NCBI RefSeq assembly: GCF_022712295.1
Contig: NZ_JALAGT010000031.1
Coordinates: 1-30,493, forward strand
From: Galactobacter sp.
GTDB taxonomy: Bacteria > Actinomycetota > Actinomycetes > Actinomycetales > Micrococcaceae
Reading direction: 5' to 3'
DNA: 30,493 bases
Shown here piece by piece: positions 30,208 through 30,493 of the stretch (within the stretch, counting starts at the first letter, position 1; the number at the start of each line of letters is the position of its first letter). Under the pieces are notes generated by a model. That model saw nothing but the letters and a program-made list of their open reading frames with translations, searched no databases and was not told where the DNA came from. A program made the translations under genes and the position numbers.

Positions 30208-30493
30208 CCTCCTCGGTCCGCGGTGATGACGTGGAAGACCTTACCGCCGCACCATGCATATCTCCCGGGGTCGGCTCAACGTGCGTTTCCCCGAGCGCCA
30301 ACAACGGCCTCCGGTTTGGACGATTGCCCAACCCCGCCCAGACATTCCGTCACCGCTCCATGGATGAAGCATGCTGCACTGGCGGAAAGCCTCGGGGAAT
30401 CGGTGGGTGTCCGGATCAGGCAGGGTGCGACGGAAAGCCTGAGTACGGAAAGGCCAGGGCCTGCGGAAGGCGAGGGCCGGAAAGGCCGGGGTG
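30208..30493. repeat. Right-edge spacer with dispersed palindrome copy 2 and CGGAAAGSC repeats
   Basis: No gene is seen. At about 30344-30397 lies a close relative of the 7507-7562 element: TTCCGTCACCGC, CATGGATGA, TGGCGGAAA, GCCTCGGGG. From about 30427 to 30493 the word CGGAA(A)G(G)C recurs four times (near 30429, 30446, 30464 and 30478). The element may continue beyond the window. Confidence 0.65.

Overview
This is a high-GC actinobacterial chromosomal segment. Gene content, gene order and codon use fit Micrococcales, most likely Micrococcaceae (Arthrobacter, Micrococcus, Kocuria and relatives). I cannot name the genus from sequence alone. There is no phage, integrase, transposase or CRISPR array. 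The window is core metabolism plus one coherent sugar-catabolic island.

Layout: 1-1842 (minus) holds a dhaK-dhaL-dhaM dihydroxyacetone kinase operon, with dhaM cut by the window edge. 2075-11891 holds housekeeping genes: a ZapE/AFG1-type ATPase, pyrE, a large single-pass membrane protein, nadE coupled to a HAD-IIA phosphatase, an acyl-CoA synthetase, exonuclease III, an unrecognised conserved protein and a small membrane protein. 12091-12452 (minus) is a tRNA-Glu/Asp/Phe array. A small HExxH metallopeptidase follows.

13090-23288 is an amino-sugar island. nagB and nagA diverge. They are followed by a DeoR-family repressor and an ABC sugar importer (two permeases and a lipoprotein binding protein), then a class II GatY/KbaY-type aldolase, a PfkB-family sugar-phosphate kinase, a ROK sugar kinase and an AgaS-like SIS-domain protein. 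Together these make a complete proposed PTS-independent route: import, ROK phosphorylation, NagA deacetylation, AgaS-type deamination/isomerisation, PfkB phosphorylation at C1, aldol cleavage to triose phosphates. This fits N-acetylgalactosamine (Aga pathway), with NagB giving the parallel GlcNAc branch. The substrate is inferred.

23761-30198 holds a secreted NlpC/P60 hydrolase with a very long Ala-rich coiled region, a tandem-domain universal stress protein, an AzgA-type purine permease, a spermidine-synthase-like methyltransferase and an MgtC/SapB membrane protein.

Five non-coding observations stand out. (1) Seven genes have a TANNNT -10 box only 6-8 nt before the start codon and no usable Shine-Dalgarno, the signature of leaderless mRNAs. 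(2) The pfkB-aldolase spacer holds interlocking inverted repeats with pseudoknot topology. (3) The spacer between binding protein and permeases carries two strong hairpins. (4) A 27-nt tandem repeat sits beside one copy of a roughly 52-bp dispersed imperfect palindrome, whose second copy is near the right edge. (5) A GCCCGACGACG motif recurs in several intergenic hairpins.
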